Positions 34,332 to 42,587 of a stretch of 64,000 nucleotides of DNA are shown in pieces (positions within the stretch are counted from its first letter, which is position 1; every line of letters starts with the position of its first letter). This stretch comes from DATASD01 sp035276765. GTDB taxonomy: Bacteria; Patescibacteriota; Saccharimonadia; Saccharimonadales; UBA4665. Made by a program: the position numbers and the translations under genes. The stretch covers positions 248,001-312,000 of the forward strand of contig DATELH010000002.1 of assembly GCA_035276765.1 (NCBI GenBank). The letters run 5' to 3'. The notes under the pieces are model-generated. The model saw nothing but the letters and a program-made list of their open reading frames with translations, did not search any database and had not been told where the DNA came from.

Positions 34332-34718
34332 ATGGCTCGAATTTCAGGTGTTACCATTCCGAGCGAAAAGCAAGTCCATGTGGCTTTAACCTACGTGTAT
34401 GGCATTGGGCTAAAGTTCAGCAAAGATATCCTGGCTGCCGCCAAGGTTGAGCAAACTGTGCGCGTCAAAGATCTGACCGACGCCGAGATCGGCCGCATCC
34501 AAGAGGTCATCAACGGCAGCTACACCGTAGAAGGTGAACTGCAGCGCATCGTTGCCGGCAACATCAAGCGCCTTAAAGACATCAACGCATACCGTGGCAT
34601 GCGCCACAAACAAAACCTTCCGAGCCGCGGCCAGCGCACCAAAACCAACGCCCGAACCCGCCGTGGCAAGAAGCTGACCGTGGGCGGTACTGCTAAAAAG
34701 GTAGCGTCGAAGACGTAG
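34332..34718 (+). CDS. rpsM: Small subunit ribosomal protein uS13
   Basis: 128 residues. ARISGVTIPSEKQVHVALTYVYGIG, then KRLKDINAYRGMRHKQNLPS (split here across the helix) and GQRTKTNARTRRGK in the C-terminal tail that contacts P-site tRNA. Confidence 0.95.
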   Translation: MARISGVTIPSEKQVHVALTYVYGIGLKFSKDILAAAKVEQTVRVKDLTDAEIGRIQEVINGSYTVEGELQRIVAGNIKRLKDINAYRGMRHKQNLPSRGQRTKTNARTRRGKKLTVGGTAKKVASKT

Positions 34719-34733
34719 GATGAGGATATAGAT

Positions 34734-35126
34734 ATGGCAGATACAACTACACCCAAGAAGAAAAAAGCAAAGCGTACCGTGGCCGCAGGCCAAGTGCACG
34801 TGCTTGCAACTTTCAACAATACTATTGTTACCTTTACCGACGCTAACGGCGGCGCTTTGACCGCTGCCAGCGCAGGCGGTTGCGGTTTCCGCGGTTCCAA
34901 AAAGGGCACCGCATACGCAGCACAAGTTGCCGCCGAAAAAGCCGGCCAGGCCGCAAAGCAACTGCACGGCTTCAGCAAAGCTGACGTATATGTAAAAGGC
35001 GTTGGCCTCGGCCGCGACGCCGCCATTCGCGCGCTGAGCGGTCTGGACATCCAGGTAGAAAAAATTGTTGACGTGACAGGCGTGCCACACGGTGGCGTCC
35101 GTTCTAAGAAAGCACGTAGGATTTAA
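34734..35126 (+). CDS. rpsK: Small subunit ribosomal protein uS11
   Basis: 130 residues. VHVLATFNNTIVTFTDANGG, AGGCGFRGSKKGTAYAAQVA, and GLGRDAAIRALSGLDIQVEK with VTGVPHGGVRSKKARRI at the end. Located in the platform near the Shine-Dalgarno duplex. Confidence 0.96.
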   Translation: MADTTTPKKKKAKRTVAAGQVHVLATFNNTIVTFTDANGGALTAASAGGCGFRGSKKGTAYAAQVAAEKAGQAAKQLHGFSKADVYVKGVGLGRDAAIRALSGLDIQVEKIVDVTGVPHGGVRSKKARRI

Positions 35127-35128
35127 TC

Positions 35129-35746
35129 ATGGCACGAGATACACACTCCATCGTCAAAATGAGCCGTCGCGAGGGCTACGCCCTTCACCCGAAAGCTCAC
35201 AAAGCACTTGCAAAGCGCACCACCATGCCTGGCCAAGCTGCCAACGCCCGGATGCGCAACAAGCCAAGCCAGTACTCGCTCCAACTCCGCGAAAAGCAGA
35301 AAGTTAAGCGCTTGTACGGTTTGCTTGAAAAACAATTCAGCAACCTCATGAAAGAAGCCGGGCGCAAGCAAGGCCAAGCTGGTGAAGTGCTCCTGCAATT
35401 ACTTGAGCAACGAGCCGACAACGCCGTATACCGCGCCGGGTTCGCCTCGAGCCGTCGGGCTGCCCGCCAGCTCGTAACCCACGGCCACTTTTTGTTGAAC
35501 GACCGCCGCGTTGACGTGCCGTCGATCCGCCTCAAGGCTGGCGACGTATTAACCGTCCGCGAGCACAGCAAACACACCGAATACTTCAAGAAAATTGACG
35601 ACATCAGCCCCGCACCCTCAACGACCCCCGGTTGGATGAAAGTTAATCGTAAGAAAATTGAACTGCAAGTTGTAGGCGCGCCAGCTCGTGATGACGCTGA
35701 GCCCGAAATCAACGAGCAATTAATTGTGGAATACTACTCACGCTAA
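35129..35746 (+). CDS. rpsD: Small subunit ribosomal protein uS4
   Basis: 205 residues. QYSLQLREKQKVKRLYGLLE and the S4 RNA-binding domain (NAVYRAGFASSRRAARQLVT, HGHFLLNDRRVDVPS). No cysteine cluster in the N-terminal region, so it is the zinc-free form. It nucleates 30S assembly with uS7 and is often the operon's translational repressor. Confidence 0.96.
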   Translation: MARDTHSIVKMSRREGYALHPKAHKALAKRTTMPGQAANARMRNKPSQYSLQLREKQKVKRLYGLLEKQFSNLMKEAGRKQGQAGEVLLQLLEQRADNAVYRAGFASSRRAARQLVTHGHFLLNDRRVDVPSIRLKAGDVLTVREHSKHTEYFKKIDDISPAPSTTPGWMKVNRKKIELQVVGAPARDDAEPEINEQLIVEYYSR

Positions 35747-35763
35747 GGGAGGATGAGCTAGAT

Positions 35764-36714
35764 ATGTCAAAAATGATTCACACGCCAGGTATCGTCAAGG
35801 TTGACGATCACAGCGACACCAGCGCCACCTTTGCGATCGAGCCGTTGCACAGCGGCTATGGCATGACTTTGGGCAACTCACTTCGCCGCGTTTTGCTTTC
35901 GAGCATTTCCGGAGCAGCCATCACGAGCTTTAAGATCGAGGGTGCAACCCACGAGTTCACCACCGTTGCTGGCGTCAAAGAAGATGTTGTCGACATCATG
36001 CTGAACTTGAAGGGCATCCGTTTCCGCGTCTTTAGCGACGAGCCGCAAACGCTGCGCATCACTAAAAAAGGCAAGGGCGCCATTACCGCCAAAGACATTG
36101 CCGTTAACGCCGACGTTGAAGTCGTAAACCCAGGTCACGTTATCGCAACTTTGGACGACGACAAAGCTAGCTTTGTTATGGACTTGGTTGTTGAGACCGG
36201 CCGCGGCTATCGCACCATCGACGAAAGTGCCGCCAAGAAAGCCAGCGACCAAATCGCCGTTGACGCCATCTTCAGCCCCGTCCTGCGCGTCCGCTACAAA
36301 GTTGAGAACACCCGCGTGGGCCAGATGACCGACCTCGACAAACTGCTTATCACCATCGAAACCGATGGCACTATCAGCCCGAGCGACGCTTTCGAGGAGG
36401 CATCAGCCATTTTGGTCAACCAATACACCGCACTGGCTGGCAAGACCCGCGTTGAAGCCGCCCAGCCACTTGGCGTTCCTGCCCAAGCTGCCGACGACAC
36501 TACCAGTCAAACAAGCGACGAACCAACTGCGCTTGACACGTCGATCGAAGACCTCAACCTGTCGGCCCGCACCACCAACGCTCTCATTAACAACGACATT
36601 CACACCATCAAAGACTTGTTTTCTTTGAGCGATGCCGAACTGCGTGACCTCAAAGGTTTCGGCAGCAAAGCACTCGACGAAGTGAAAGAGAAACTAGCAG
36701 AGTTGGAGCTATAA
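35764..36714 (+). CDS. rpoA: RNA polymerase alpha subunit
   Basis: 316 residues. N-terminal dimerisation domain: FAIEPLHSGYGMTLGNSLRR and VLLSSISGAAITSFKIEG; the C-terminal domain is present (LNLSARTTNALINNDIHTIK, DLKGFGSKALDEVKEKL), with the helix-hairpin-helix that binds UP elements. A linker of about 30 residues rich in T/S/D joins them. GGAGGA at 35748-35753 precedes the start. Confidence 0.97.
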   Translation: MSKMIHTPGIVKVDDHSDTSATFAIEPLHSGYGMTLGNSLRRVLLSSISGAAITSFKIEGATHEFTTVAGVKEDVVDIMLNLKGIRFRVFSDEPQTLRITKKGKGAITAKDIAVNADVEVVNPGHVIATLDDDKASFVMDLVVETGRGYRTIDESAAKKASDQIAVDAIFSPVLRVRYKVENTRVGQMTDLDKLLITIETDGTISPSDAFEEASAILVNQYTALAGKTRVEAAQPLGVPAQAADDTTSQTSDEPTALDTSIEDLNLSARTTNALINNDIHTIKDLFSLSDAELRDLKGFGSKALDEVKEKLAELEL

Positions 36715-36715
36715 G

Positions 36716-37174
36716 ATGCATCGTCACGGATACAAAGGCCGAAAACTGCACCGCGAGCGCGACCAACGTGAAGCGCTTGTGAAGGGTTTGGCCGACTCGC
36801 TCATCAAGTACGAGTCGATCGAAACCACCCTTCCAAAGGCCAAAGAAGTGGTGCCTTACATCGAAAAATTAATCACCAAAGCCAAAAAGGGTGACTTGCA
36901 CAACCGCCGTCAAGTAATCAGCAAACTGCAGACTGTGGCGAGCGCACACAAGCTGGTCGACGAAATTGCGCCAAAGATGGGCGGCCGTGTGAGCGGCCAC
37001 GTACGCATCACCAAAACCCGCTTGCGCCGCGGTGACAATGCCCAAATGGCAAAGGTGAGCTTTGTTGATGACCTCAAAGAAGCGCCGGTAGCAAAGGCCG
37101 CCAAGCCAGCTACCGAAAAAACTCCTGCAGCCAAGAAAGCTGCGCCAAAAAAGGCAGAAAAGGAGACTAAATAA
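36716..37174 (+). CDS. rplQ: Large subunit ribosomal protein bL17
   Basis: 152 residues. MHRHGYKGRKLHRERDQREA and LVKGLADSLIKYESIETTLP, RVSGHVRITKTRLRRGDNA; a C-terminal extension of about 35 alanine/lysine/proline residues is extra. Starts 1 base after rpoA, overlapping operon logic. Confidence 0.95.
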   Translation: MHRHGYKGRKLHRERDQREALVKGLADSLIKYESIETTLPKAKEVVPYIEKLITKAKKGDLHNRRQVISKLQTVASAHKLVDEIAPKMGGRVSGHVRITKTRLRRGDNAQMAKVSFVDDLKEAPVAKAAKPATEKTPAAKKAAPKKAEKETK

Positions 37175-37617
37175 TGAAAACTTACAGCGCAAAGCCAACT
37201 GACGTTGTGCGCAAGTGGTACGTTATTGACGCCTCCGAAGCGCCACTCGGCCGTGTCGCCACACAAGCCGCCAAGTTGCTCACCGGCAAAGACAAGCCGA
37301 TGTTCACGCAACATATCGACTGCGGCGACTATGTGGTTATCGTCAACGCCAAAAACCTGGTAGTTACCGGCAACAAACTGCAAGATAAAATGTACTACCA
37401 CCACAGCCATTTCCCAGGCGGCCTCAAAGAAGCAACTTTGGCTGAAAAGATGGAAAAAGACCCCACCCACGCGCTTGAACATGCCATTCGCGGCATGCTG
37501 CCAGTAAACAAATTGCGCGATGGCCGTTTGGCCCGCCTCAAGGTTTACGCCGACGCAGACCACAAGCACGAGGCACAAAAGCCGACCACCATCTCACTAA
37601 AGAAAGGGAGCAAATAA
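37174..37617 (+). CDS. rplM: Large subunit ribosomal protein uL13
   Basis: 147 residues. RKWYVIDASEAPLGRVATQAA, HIDCGDYVVIVNAKNLVVTG and HAIRGMLPVNKLRDGRL identify it. One-base overlaps to rplQ and rpsI. Confidence 0.96.
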   Translation: MKTYSAKPTDVVRKWYVIDASEAPLGRVATQAAKLLTGKDKPMFTQHIDCGDYVVIVNAKNLVVTGNKLQDKMYYHHSHFPGGLKEATLAEKMEKDPTHALEHAIRGMLPVNKLRDGRLARLKVYADADHKHEAQKPTTISLKKGSK

Positions 37618-38012
37618 TGGCTCAGAACTATTTTTACGCCCTCGGCCGTCGTAAGGCTGCAACAGCCCGTGTTCGTTTGAGCAGTGGCAAAGGCACCATT
37701 ACCGTTAATGGCAAGCCCGCTGCTGAGTATTTTGCCGAAAGCAAAAACTTGCTCACCGACCTCGAAAAGCCGTTCGCCACTTTACAGCAAGAGAACAAAT
37801 ACGACATTACTGTCCGTGTTGATGGCGGCGGTCACGCCGGTCAGGTTGACGCCATCCGCCTTGGCATTGCCAAAGCTTTGACGCAGCTGAACGAAGACTT
37901 CAAGAGCACACTTAAGCGCGCCGACCTCTTGGGTCGCGACGTACGCACCAAAGAGCGCAAGAAGTTCGGCCTCAAAGGCGCCCGCAAACAACGCCAGTTC
38001 ACCAAGCGTTAA
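37617..38012 (+). CDS. rpsI: Small subunit ribosomal protein uS9
   Basis: 131 residues. YFYALGRRKAATARVRLSSG at the start, VDGGGHAGQVDAIRLGIAKA, and the C-terminal KFGLKGARKQRQFTKR that touches P-site tRNA. Final gene of the ribosomal run; a terminator follows. Confidence 0.96.
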   Translation: MAQNYFYALGRRKAATARVRLSSGKGTITVNGKPAAEYFAESKNLLTDLEKPFATLQQENKYDITVRVDGGGHAGQVDAIRLGIAKALTQLNEDFKSTLKRADLLGRDVRTKERKKFGLKGARKQRQFTKR

Positions 38013-38043
38013 TCGCTTCTCGAACTTGCGGTTATACAAAAAC

Positions 38044-38076
38044 CAAAAACCTCTCGGAATTCCGGGAGGTTTTTGT
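38044..38076 (+). terminator. Terminator after rpsI, overlapping the next promoter
   Basis: CAAAAACCTC pairs with GAGGTTTTTG, extended inward by T-G and CGG/CCG around AATT. The last base of the T-run/TG is directly followed by -10 TATAAT (38076-38081) of the next gene, so the 3' arm overlaps the next gene's promoter region. Confidence 0.85.
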
Positions 38077-38087
38077 ATAATCAAATC

Positions 38088-38624
38088 ATGTCTAAACTTA
38101 TTCTTTTGAACGGCGCGGTTGCCGTTGGCAAATCCACCATAACCGAACGCTACCTAAACGAACATCCGCTGGCCCTCGGCATCAGCGGCGACAACATAAT
38201 TGTCATGCTTGGTCAGTGGCTCCAGCATGAACCCGAAGCGTGGAACATGGTTTTTGAATTTACGAAAGCGCTTACAGCAACACACCTAAAAACTGGTCAC
38301 GACGTTGTGCTTCCATATTTGCTCGTCCATCCCGGTCACGTCGAAGCGTTCGAAGCTTTAGCGCAGCAACACAATGCGCAATTTTACGAAGTCTTGCTCT
38401 ATGCCGACCGAGAAGACGCCATTCAGCGTGCCTTACAGCGTGGCACCTGGGGCGAACCAGGCTCGCCACCACTTACCGCCGCTGATCGGCCCATCCTCGA
38501 AGAAAAGTATGACACCATGATGCAAATCGTTTCCGCGCGGCCACAGACCATCAAAATACCAGCCACTAAAGGAGCGGTAGAGGAAACGTATGCGCAATTC
38601 CTCGCAGCTATTTCCAGGCCATAA
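38088..38624 (+). CDS. P-loop kinase-like protein (AAA_33/zeta-type), 178 residues
   Basis: Walker A GAVAVGKST in the first 18 residues; the pattern of P-loop, GISGDNI and later basic residues (DAIQRALQRGTW) fits a small nucleoside/shikimate-like or zeta-toxin-like kinase family. Substrate unknown, and no antitoxin gene lies next to it. The ATG at 38088 is chosen as TATAAT ends 6 bases upstream (leaderless); an upstream in-frame start at 38073 lies inside the terminator stem. It is a single-gene unit. Confidence 0.65.
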   Translation: MSKLILLNGAVAVGKSTITERYLNEHPLALGISGDNIIVMLGQWLQHEPEAWNMVFEFTKALTATHLKTGHDVVLPYLLVHPGHVEAFEALAQQHNAQFYEVLLYADREDAIQRALQRGTWGEPGSPPLTAADRPILEEKYDTMMQIVSARPQTIKIPATKGAVEETYAQFLAAISRP

Positions 38625-38669
38625 GTTACTGCATTTGCAAACCAATACAAAACAAGCTACACTGGCACC

Positions 38670-38744
38670 ATGAAAACCTTGCAAGCCGCAGCCTTTTATT
38701 GGTTTACCGACACTCGTGTGGCGGCTTGTTCTGTGCGTTCATAA
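38670..38744 (+). CDS. Leader peptide with Phe-Tyr-Trp-Phe codons
   Basis: 24 residues beginning MKTLQAAAFYWFTDTRVA and ending CSVRS before TAA. Four adjacent aromatic codons (TTT TAT TGG TTT, 38694-38705), including the only Trp codon, lie where a paused ribosome would block the first pairing segment. The -10 ends 6 bases before the ATG, so translation should start at the 5' end of the transcript without a Shine-Dalgarno sequence. It is not a conserved protein; its position before a terminator and trpS gives the function. Confidence 0.72.
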   Translation: MKTLQAAAFYWFTDTRVAACSVRS

Positions 38745-38764
38745 AAGACCAAAAATGCCAACAG

Positions 38765-38789
38765 AAACCGCCGCACCCAGGCGGTTTTT
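38765..38789 (+). terminator. Attenuator terminator
   Basis: Stem of 8 bp with a 7-base loop and TTTTTAA tail between the leader peptide and the Shine-Dalgarno of the next gene. Confidence 0.85.
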
Positions 38790-38809
38790 AATTTCAGAAA
38801 GGAAGAAAT

Positions 38810-39112
38810 ATGATAACAAATAGGGAAAACGCACCCGCCCTCACAGTAAGCGGCATGGAGCTGCGCGAGTTAATTACGGACCGCAAAGTACCCGAGGCAT
38901 TAACAGTCCCGGCGGATGCAAGCGACTCGCTAGCCCTTGCCAAGGAGAGGACGGCTTTGTTGTATGCCTCAGTTGAGGCGCGCTCCATGCGGCCACCGCT
39001 CAAAATTGGCGGTGTTGTGCTGCACAATACGAGCGAAATAAACTTGGCCGGGGCCGGCATGCTCGCCAATATTCGCGCCGAACAAGCTGGTTTACCGCAA
39101 CCTGAGGTATAA
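38810..39112 (+). CDS. Hypothetical 100-residue protein in the attenuated trpS unit
   Basis: Not recognised. It has a central hydrophilic helix (DASDSLALAKERTALLYAS) and a final strand region KIGGVVLHNTSEINLAGAG. AAAGGAAG at 38798-38805 gives a strong ribosome site. It is the first gene behind the attenuator and ends 10 bases before trpS, so it should respond to the same amino-acid signal. No biosynthetic motif is seen. It could be a tRNA-binding or regulatory protein, but that is a guess. Confidence 0.55.
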   Translation: MITNRENAPALTVSGMELRELITDRKVPEALTVPADASDSLALAKERTALLYASVEARSMRPPLKIGGVVLHNTSEINLAGAGMLANIRAEQAGLPQPEV

Positions 39113-39122
39113 TAAAACCAAT

Positions 39123-40157
39123 ATGAGTAAACCAGTTATCTTAACAGGGCTGCGGGCCAATAACGACCTGACGCTCGGCAATTATTTGGGTGCATTGTTG
39201 CCGCTCATTGATATGGCCAAAACTCGGGCCGACGAGTTTGACGTGCACTTGTTTGTGCCCGACCTGCATAGTTTTACGACGCCCATCAACCATGGCACGT
39301 TGTACCAACAAACGCTCGACAATTTGCGTATTTTCGTGGCCGCCGGCTTGCCGCTCGACCATCCGAGCGTGCATATTTACCGCCAAAGCTACATCCCAGC
39401 ACACAGCGAGCTCACCTGGATTTTAGACTGTTTTACTGGTTTTGGCGAAATGAGCCGCATGACGCAGTTCAAAGACAAATCAGCCAAACTGCACGACGAT
39501 CGCATTAGTGTTGGGCTGTTCAATTATCCGGTGCTGATGGCTGCCGATATTTTGCTATATAACGCTACCTACATTCCGGTGGGTGATGACCAAACTCAGC
39601 ACCTGGAGTTCACTCGCGACATCGCTGAGCGCATGAACAAACAGTTTGGCGGCGGCTTGTTTGTGGTGCCAGCGCCAGTACCCAAGCAGCACGATTTTTT
39701 TGGCAAAGACCAAGGCCTGCGCATCCGTGACCTCCAAGACCCCACCAAAAAAATGAGCAAAAGCGACGATACCGGCAAAGGCGTGCTCTTTTTGAACGAC
39801 AATGTAGCAGATACCGTCAAAAAGGTTATGAGCGCCACCACCGATAGCCATGCAGACATCCAATACGACATGGCCGCCCGCCCCGGTGTCTCTAACTTGC
39901 TGCAAATATTATCGCTGCTGAGCGGCCGCCCGATGGAAAAAGTACTCAGCGAGTGGCAAGGCCAGCCCAGTTACGGCGAGCTGAAAAAAGCGGTTGCGAC
40001 GCAAGTAGAGGTGTTTTTGCTGGACTTCCAAAAGCGTTTGGCCGCCGTTGACCAGCAAGCTTTGCTTACAAAACTCGTCGATGACGAAGCCAAAATGAAT
40101 GTTATCGCGGGCGAGACGCTAGCACGTGTACAAAGGGCAGTGGGGCTACGGCCTTAG
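39123..40157 (+). CDS. trpS: Tryptophanyl-tRNA synthetase
   Basis: Class I synthetase that charges tRNA-Trp; 344 residues, typical. GLRANNDLTLGNYLGALLPL carries the TxGN version of the HIGH motif, and KKMSKSDDTGKGVLF is the KMSKS loop. FGEMSRMTQFKDKSAK and YPVLMAADILLYNATYIPVG line the tryptophan and adenylate sites. Beside read-through from the attenuator, TATAAT (39108-39113), overlapping the stop of the preceding gene, lies 9 bases before the ATG and may give a constitutive leaderless transcript. Confidence 0.96.
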   Translation: MSKPVILTGLRANNDLTLGNYLGALLPLIDMAKTRADEFDVHLFVPDLHSFTTPINHGTLYQQTLDNLRIFVAAGLPLDHPSVHIYRQSYIPAHSELTWILDCFTGFGEMSRMTQFKDKSAKLHDDRISVGLFNYPVLMAADILLYNATYIPVGDDQTQHLEFTRDIAERMNKQFGGGLFVVPAPVPKQHDFFGKDQGLRIRDLQDPTKKMSKSDDTGKGVLFLNDNVADTVKKVMSATTDSHADIQYDMAARPGVSNLLQILSLLSGRPMEKVLSEWQGQPSYGELKKAVATQVEVFLLDFQKRLAAVDQQALLTKLVDDEAKMNVIAGETLARVQRAVGLRP

Positions 40158-40162
40158 CGCAT

Positions 40163-41044
40163 ATGCGGCACGTCACGTATCACCCTGATCCCGAGGGCGA
40201 GCCCACGCGCGCCGAAGCGCCGCGGCTCGACGTGTTTGTGCTCGACAACATGCCGCGCCTCAGCCGGGCATTTGCGCAAAAACTGTGTGACCAAAGCAAG
40301 GTGACGGTCAATGGCAAGACCGCCAAAGCCGGCTACAAGCTGCGCGGCGGCGACCAAGTTGCCATCGACTACGACGAAGCCGAGCTCGACCAAATTCCGC
40401 CCATCGACCTGCCTATTTTATACGAAGACGACGACTGCGTTGTCATCAACAAACCAGTTGGCGTGCTCACTCATAGCAAGGGTGAATTTAATCCCGAAGC
40501 CACCATTGCCACCTTCATGCGAGACAAATTACAGGATATGGGCGGCAACCGCGCAGGCATTGTGCACCGGTTAGATCGGGCAACGAGCGGTGTAATTATT
40601 TGCGCCAAAAACGTGCGTGCGTTGAGCTTTTTGCAAAAGCAATTTTCGCAGCGGAAAGTCAAAAAGACCTACAATGCGGTCGTCGTGGGCGTGCTTGAAC
40701 CAGCCGAAGCCATCATCGACATGGCTATCGAGCGCAACCCCAAAGCCCCAGCCACTTTCCGCGTCGGGCCGAACGGCAAGTCTGCTATCACTCACTATAA
40801 AACCCTGCAAACAGGCGCAAGCAACAGCTTGGTTGAGCTCAAACCCGAAACCGGTCGCACGCACCAGCTGCGCGTCCATTTGGCGCACGTTGGCCATCCA
40901 ATTGTTGGCGACGTTTTGTACCACGGCAAGTCCGCCGACCGCCTTTACTTGCACGCACTCAGCCTCGAAATTACCTTGCCAAACCGTGAACGAAAAGTGT
41001 TTAAAGCGCCGTTGCCCGCCGCATTTAACGCTATACTTAAATAA
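40163..41044 (+). CDS. RluA-family 23S rRNA/tRNA pseudouridine synthase
   Basis: 293 residues. N-terminal S4 domain (RLSRAFAQKLCDQSKVTVNG) and the catalytic signature GIVHRLDRATSGVIICAKN with the nucleophilic aspartate. KTYNAVVVGVLEP and ETGRTHQLRVHLAHVGHPIVG are also standard. Architecture is like RluC/RluD, so the likely target is helix 69 or another 23S site; the exact position cannot be read from the sequence. It starts 5 bases after trpS, without a visible Shine-Dalgarno site. Confidence 0.88.
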   Translation: MRHVTYHPDPEGEPTRAEAPRLDVFVLDNMPRLSRAFAQKLCDQSKVTVNGKTAKAGYKLRGGDQVAIDYDEAELDQIPPIDLPILYEDDDCVVINKPVGVLTHSKGEFNPEATIATFMRDKLQDMGGNRAGIVHRLDRATSGVIICAKNVRALSFLQKQFSQRKVKKTYNAVVVGVLEPAEAIIDMAIERNPKAPATFRVGPNGKSAITHYKTLQTGASNSLVELKPETGRTHQLRVHLAHVGHPIVGDVLYHGKSADRLYLHALSLEITLPNRERKVFKAPLPAAFNAILK

Positions 41045-41908
41045 ATGAGACTTGTTTTACATCCCCGGACCATGCAAGAGTTGACGGCCTTGCGGCAAAA
41101 TCCCACGCATGCAGTGGCGCTGGTTGGGGCACGTGGTAGCGGCAAACGCACGCTGGCCGAGCAAATCGTCGCCGAAGTGCTCGGCATTGAAAACGAAAAA
41201 CTCCCAAACCACCCATACTTTTTGCAAGTAAACCCAGACGAAACAACCGTTTCGATCGAGCAAGTTCGCGAATTGCAGCATTTTACGCAACTCAAAACCA
41301 TTGGCAGTGCGCCAATCCGCCGCGCCGTAATTATTTTGGGTGCCGGCTACATGACCACCGAAGCGCAAAACGCTTTTCTAAAATTACTCGAGGAACCGCC
41401 AGCCGATACCATGCTAGTACTCACCGTCGAAAATGAGCGAGCGCTGTTGCCGACCATTATGTCTCGCGTCCGGCCAATCCCAGTCCGCCAGGTTCCAGAA
41501 GCTGCCGTGCGCGCGCACTTCACCGAAAATTTCGACCAAGCTGCCGTCGAAAAAGCCTATTTTTTGAGTGGCGGGCTGCCCGGCCTCATGCAAGCATTAT
41601 TGCAAGATGAGCAGACACACCCGCTAGTGGGAGCCGTAGCCACTGCCAAAAACATACTGCAAAAGCCAACATTCGAACGGTTGTTGCTCGTCGATGAACT
41701 GAGCAAAAAGAAAGACGAAGCCCGGTCTACACTGCAAGCACTCCAGCAAATTGCCGAAACCGGTCTGCAAGGCGCCGGCAAGCAACACGACAACGCCAAA
41801 ATAAAGCGCTGGCATACTGTGCTAACAGCGGTGTACGAAGCCGAAAAGGCCTTTGCGGCCAATGCTAACGCCAAGATTGTTCTCACAAATCTCATGCTTG
41901 CATTCTAA
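41045..41908 (+). CDS. holB: DNA polymerase III delta'-like clamp-loader ATPase
   Basis: 287 residues. Walker A GARGSGKRT; the sensor/Walker B region is degenerate, as in delta'. AYMTTEAQNAFLKLLEEPPADTMLVL (partly quoted) is the hallmark of DnaX/HolB proteins, and the SRC motif appears as MSRVRPIPVRQ, with Arg but no Cys. It would help load the beta clamp. TATACT (41032-41037), inside the end of the rluD-like gene, ends 7 bases before the ATG. Shorter than E. coli HolB (334), but typical for small genomes. Confidence 0.8.
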   Translation: MRLVLHPRTMQELTALRQNPTHAVALVGARGSGKRTLAEQIVAEVLGIENEKLPNHPYFLQVNPDETTVSIEQVRELQHFTQLKTIGSAPIRRAVIILGAGYMTTEAQNAFLKLLEEPPADTMLVLTVENERALLPTIMSRVRPIPVRQVPEAAVRAHFTENFDQAAVEKAYFLSGGLPGLMQALLQDEQTHPLVGAVATAKNILQKPTFERLLLVDELSKKKDEARSTLQALQQIAETGLQGAGKQHDNAKIKRWHTVLTAVYEAEKAFAANANAKIVLTNLMLAF

Positions 41909-41931
41909 TTTTTTGCTATAATAAGGCAAGC

Positions 41932-42585
41932 ATGTATGAGTTGGCATTTATAGTCGGGTTCGGGTGGTTGGCCTACCATAACGCACACATTCACGACGAC
42001 GAATTCGCCGGTGCGTCGCGCAAGATCGGCGACCGTTTAGGCAAATTATGGGATATCGCGCACCAAGGCATGCGCGAAAACCGCTTTTTGCGCGCCGAAA
42101 AAGCGTTGCTCACCATCCTGAAAATCGACGAAAAAAATGCCGCAGCCTATAACCGCCTCGGCATTTTGTACGCCAAACAAAAAGAGTACCGCGACGCCAT
42201 CGACTGCTTTGAAATCGCTTCGAGCATCGAGGCTACGCCATCGAGTCTGCACAACCTCGGCCTCATTTACTATGAAACCGAAAACTACGAAAAGGCAGCC
42301 ATCGCCTTTGAGCAGGCGCTCAAGCTGGAAGACAGCTTAGCTGCTCGTCACGTCGCCTACGCCAAAGTTCAGGAAAAACTCGGCAACGAAAAAATGATGT
42401 TTCAGTCACTTGAAAAAGCAGCCGACCTCGAACCAAACAAAGAAACCTACACGCTCCTACAGCACGCCTATGAATCGCGCGGCATGCAAGCTCAAGCCGA
42501 TATGATCGAGCAAAAACTTAAAAAACTCATCGTGCCCGATGGTCGCCCGAAGCGCATCGTGCGTCCGCGGCGAGTGGTTGTATAA
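41932..42585 (+). CDS. TPR-repeat protein, membrane-anchored at the N terminus
   Basis: 217 residues. A short hydrophobic N-terminal segment (MYELAFIVGFGWLAYHNAHI) probably acts as an anchor, with about four TPR units from residue 45: RFLRAEKALLTILKIDEKNA, AYNRLGILYAKQKEYRDAID, SLHNLGLIYYETENYEKAAI and a weaker last one. The C terminus is strongly basic (RPKRIVRPRRVVV). TATAAT (41917-41922) lies 9 bases before the ATG. TPR proteins serve as scaffolds; the partner is unknown. Confidence 0.75.
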   Translation: MYELAFIVGFGWLAYHNAHIHDDEFAGASRKIGDRLGKLWDIAHQGMRENRFLRAEKALLTILKIDEKNAAAYNRLGILYAKQKEYRDAIDCFEIASSIEATPSSLHNLGLIYYETENYEKAAIAFEQALKLEDSLAARHVAYAKVQEKLGNEKMMFQSLEKAADLEPNKETYTLLQHAYESRGMQAQADMIEQKLKKLIVPDGRPKRIVRPRRVVV

Positions 42586-42587
42586 CA

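Larger units (their letters stand above)
38658..38789 (+). promoter_or_regulatory. Trp/aromatic-type attenuator upstream of trpS
   Basis: Promoter -10 TACACT (38658-38663), leader peptide 38670-38744, then three competing stems. A:B is CAAGCCGC (38682-38689) with GCGGCTTG (38721-38728), 8 bp. B:C is GTGTGGCGG (38716-38724) with CCGCCGCAC (38768-38776), 9 bp with one G-U. C:D is the terminator AAACCGCC (38765-38772) with GGCGGTTT (38780-38787), then T. A ribosome stalled at the aromatic codons (38694-38705) would cover A and allow antitermination. Confidence 0.75.

Noticed and set aside
38088..38624. P-loop kinase as the zeta toxin of a toxin-antitoxin pair
   Set aside because: No small antitoxin gene is adjacent, and the gene has its own promoter between a ribosomal operon and trpS.
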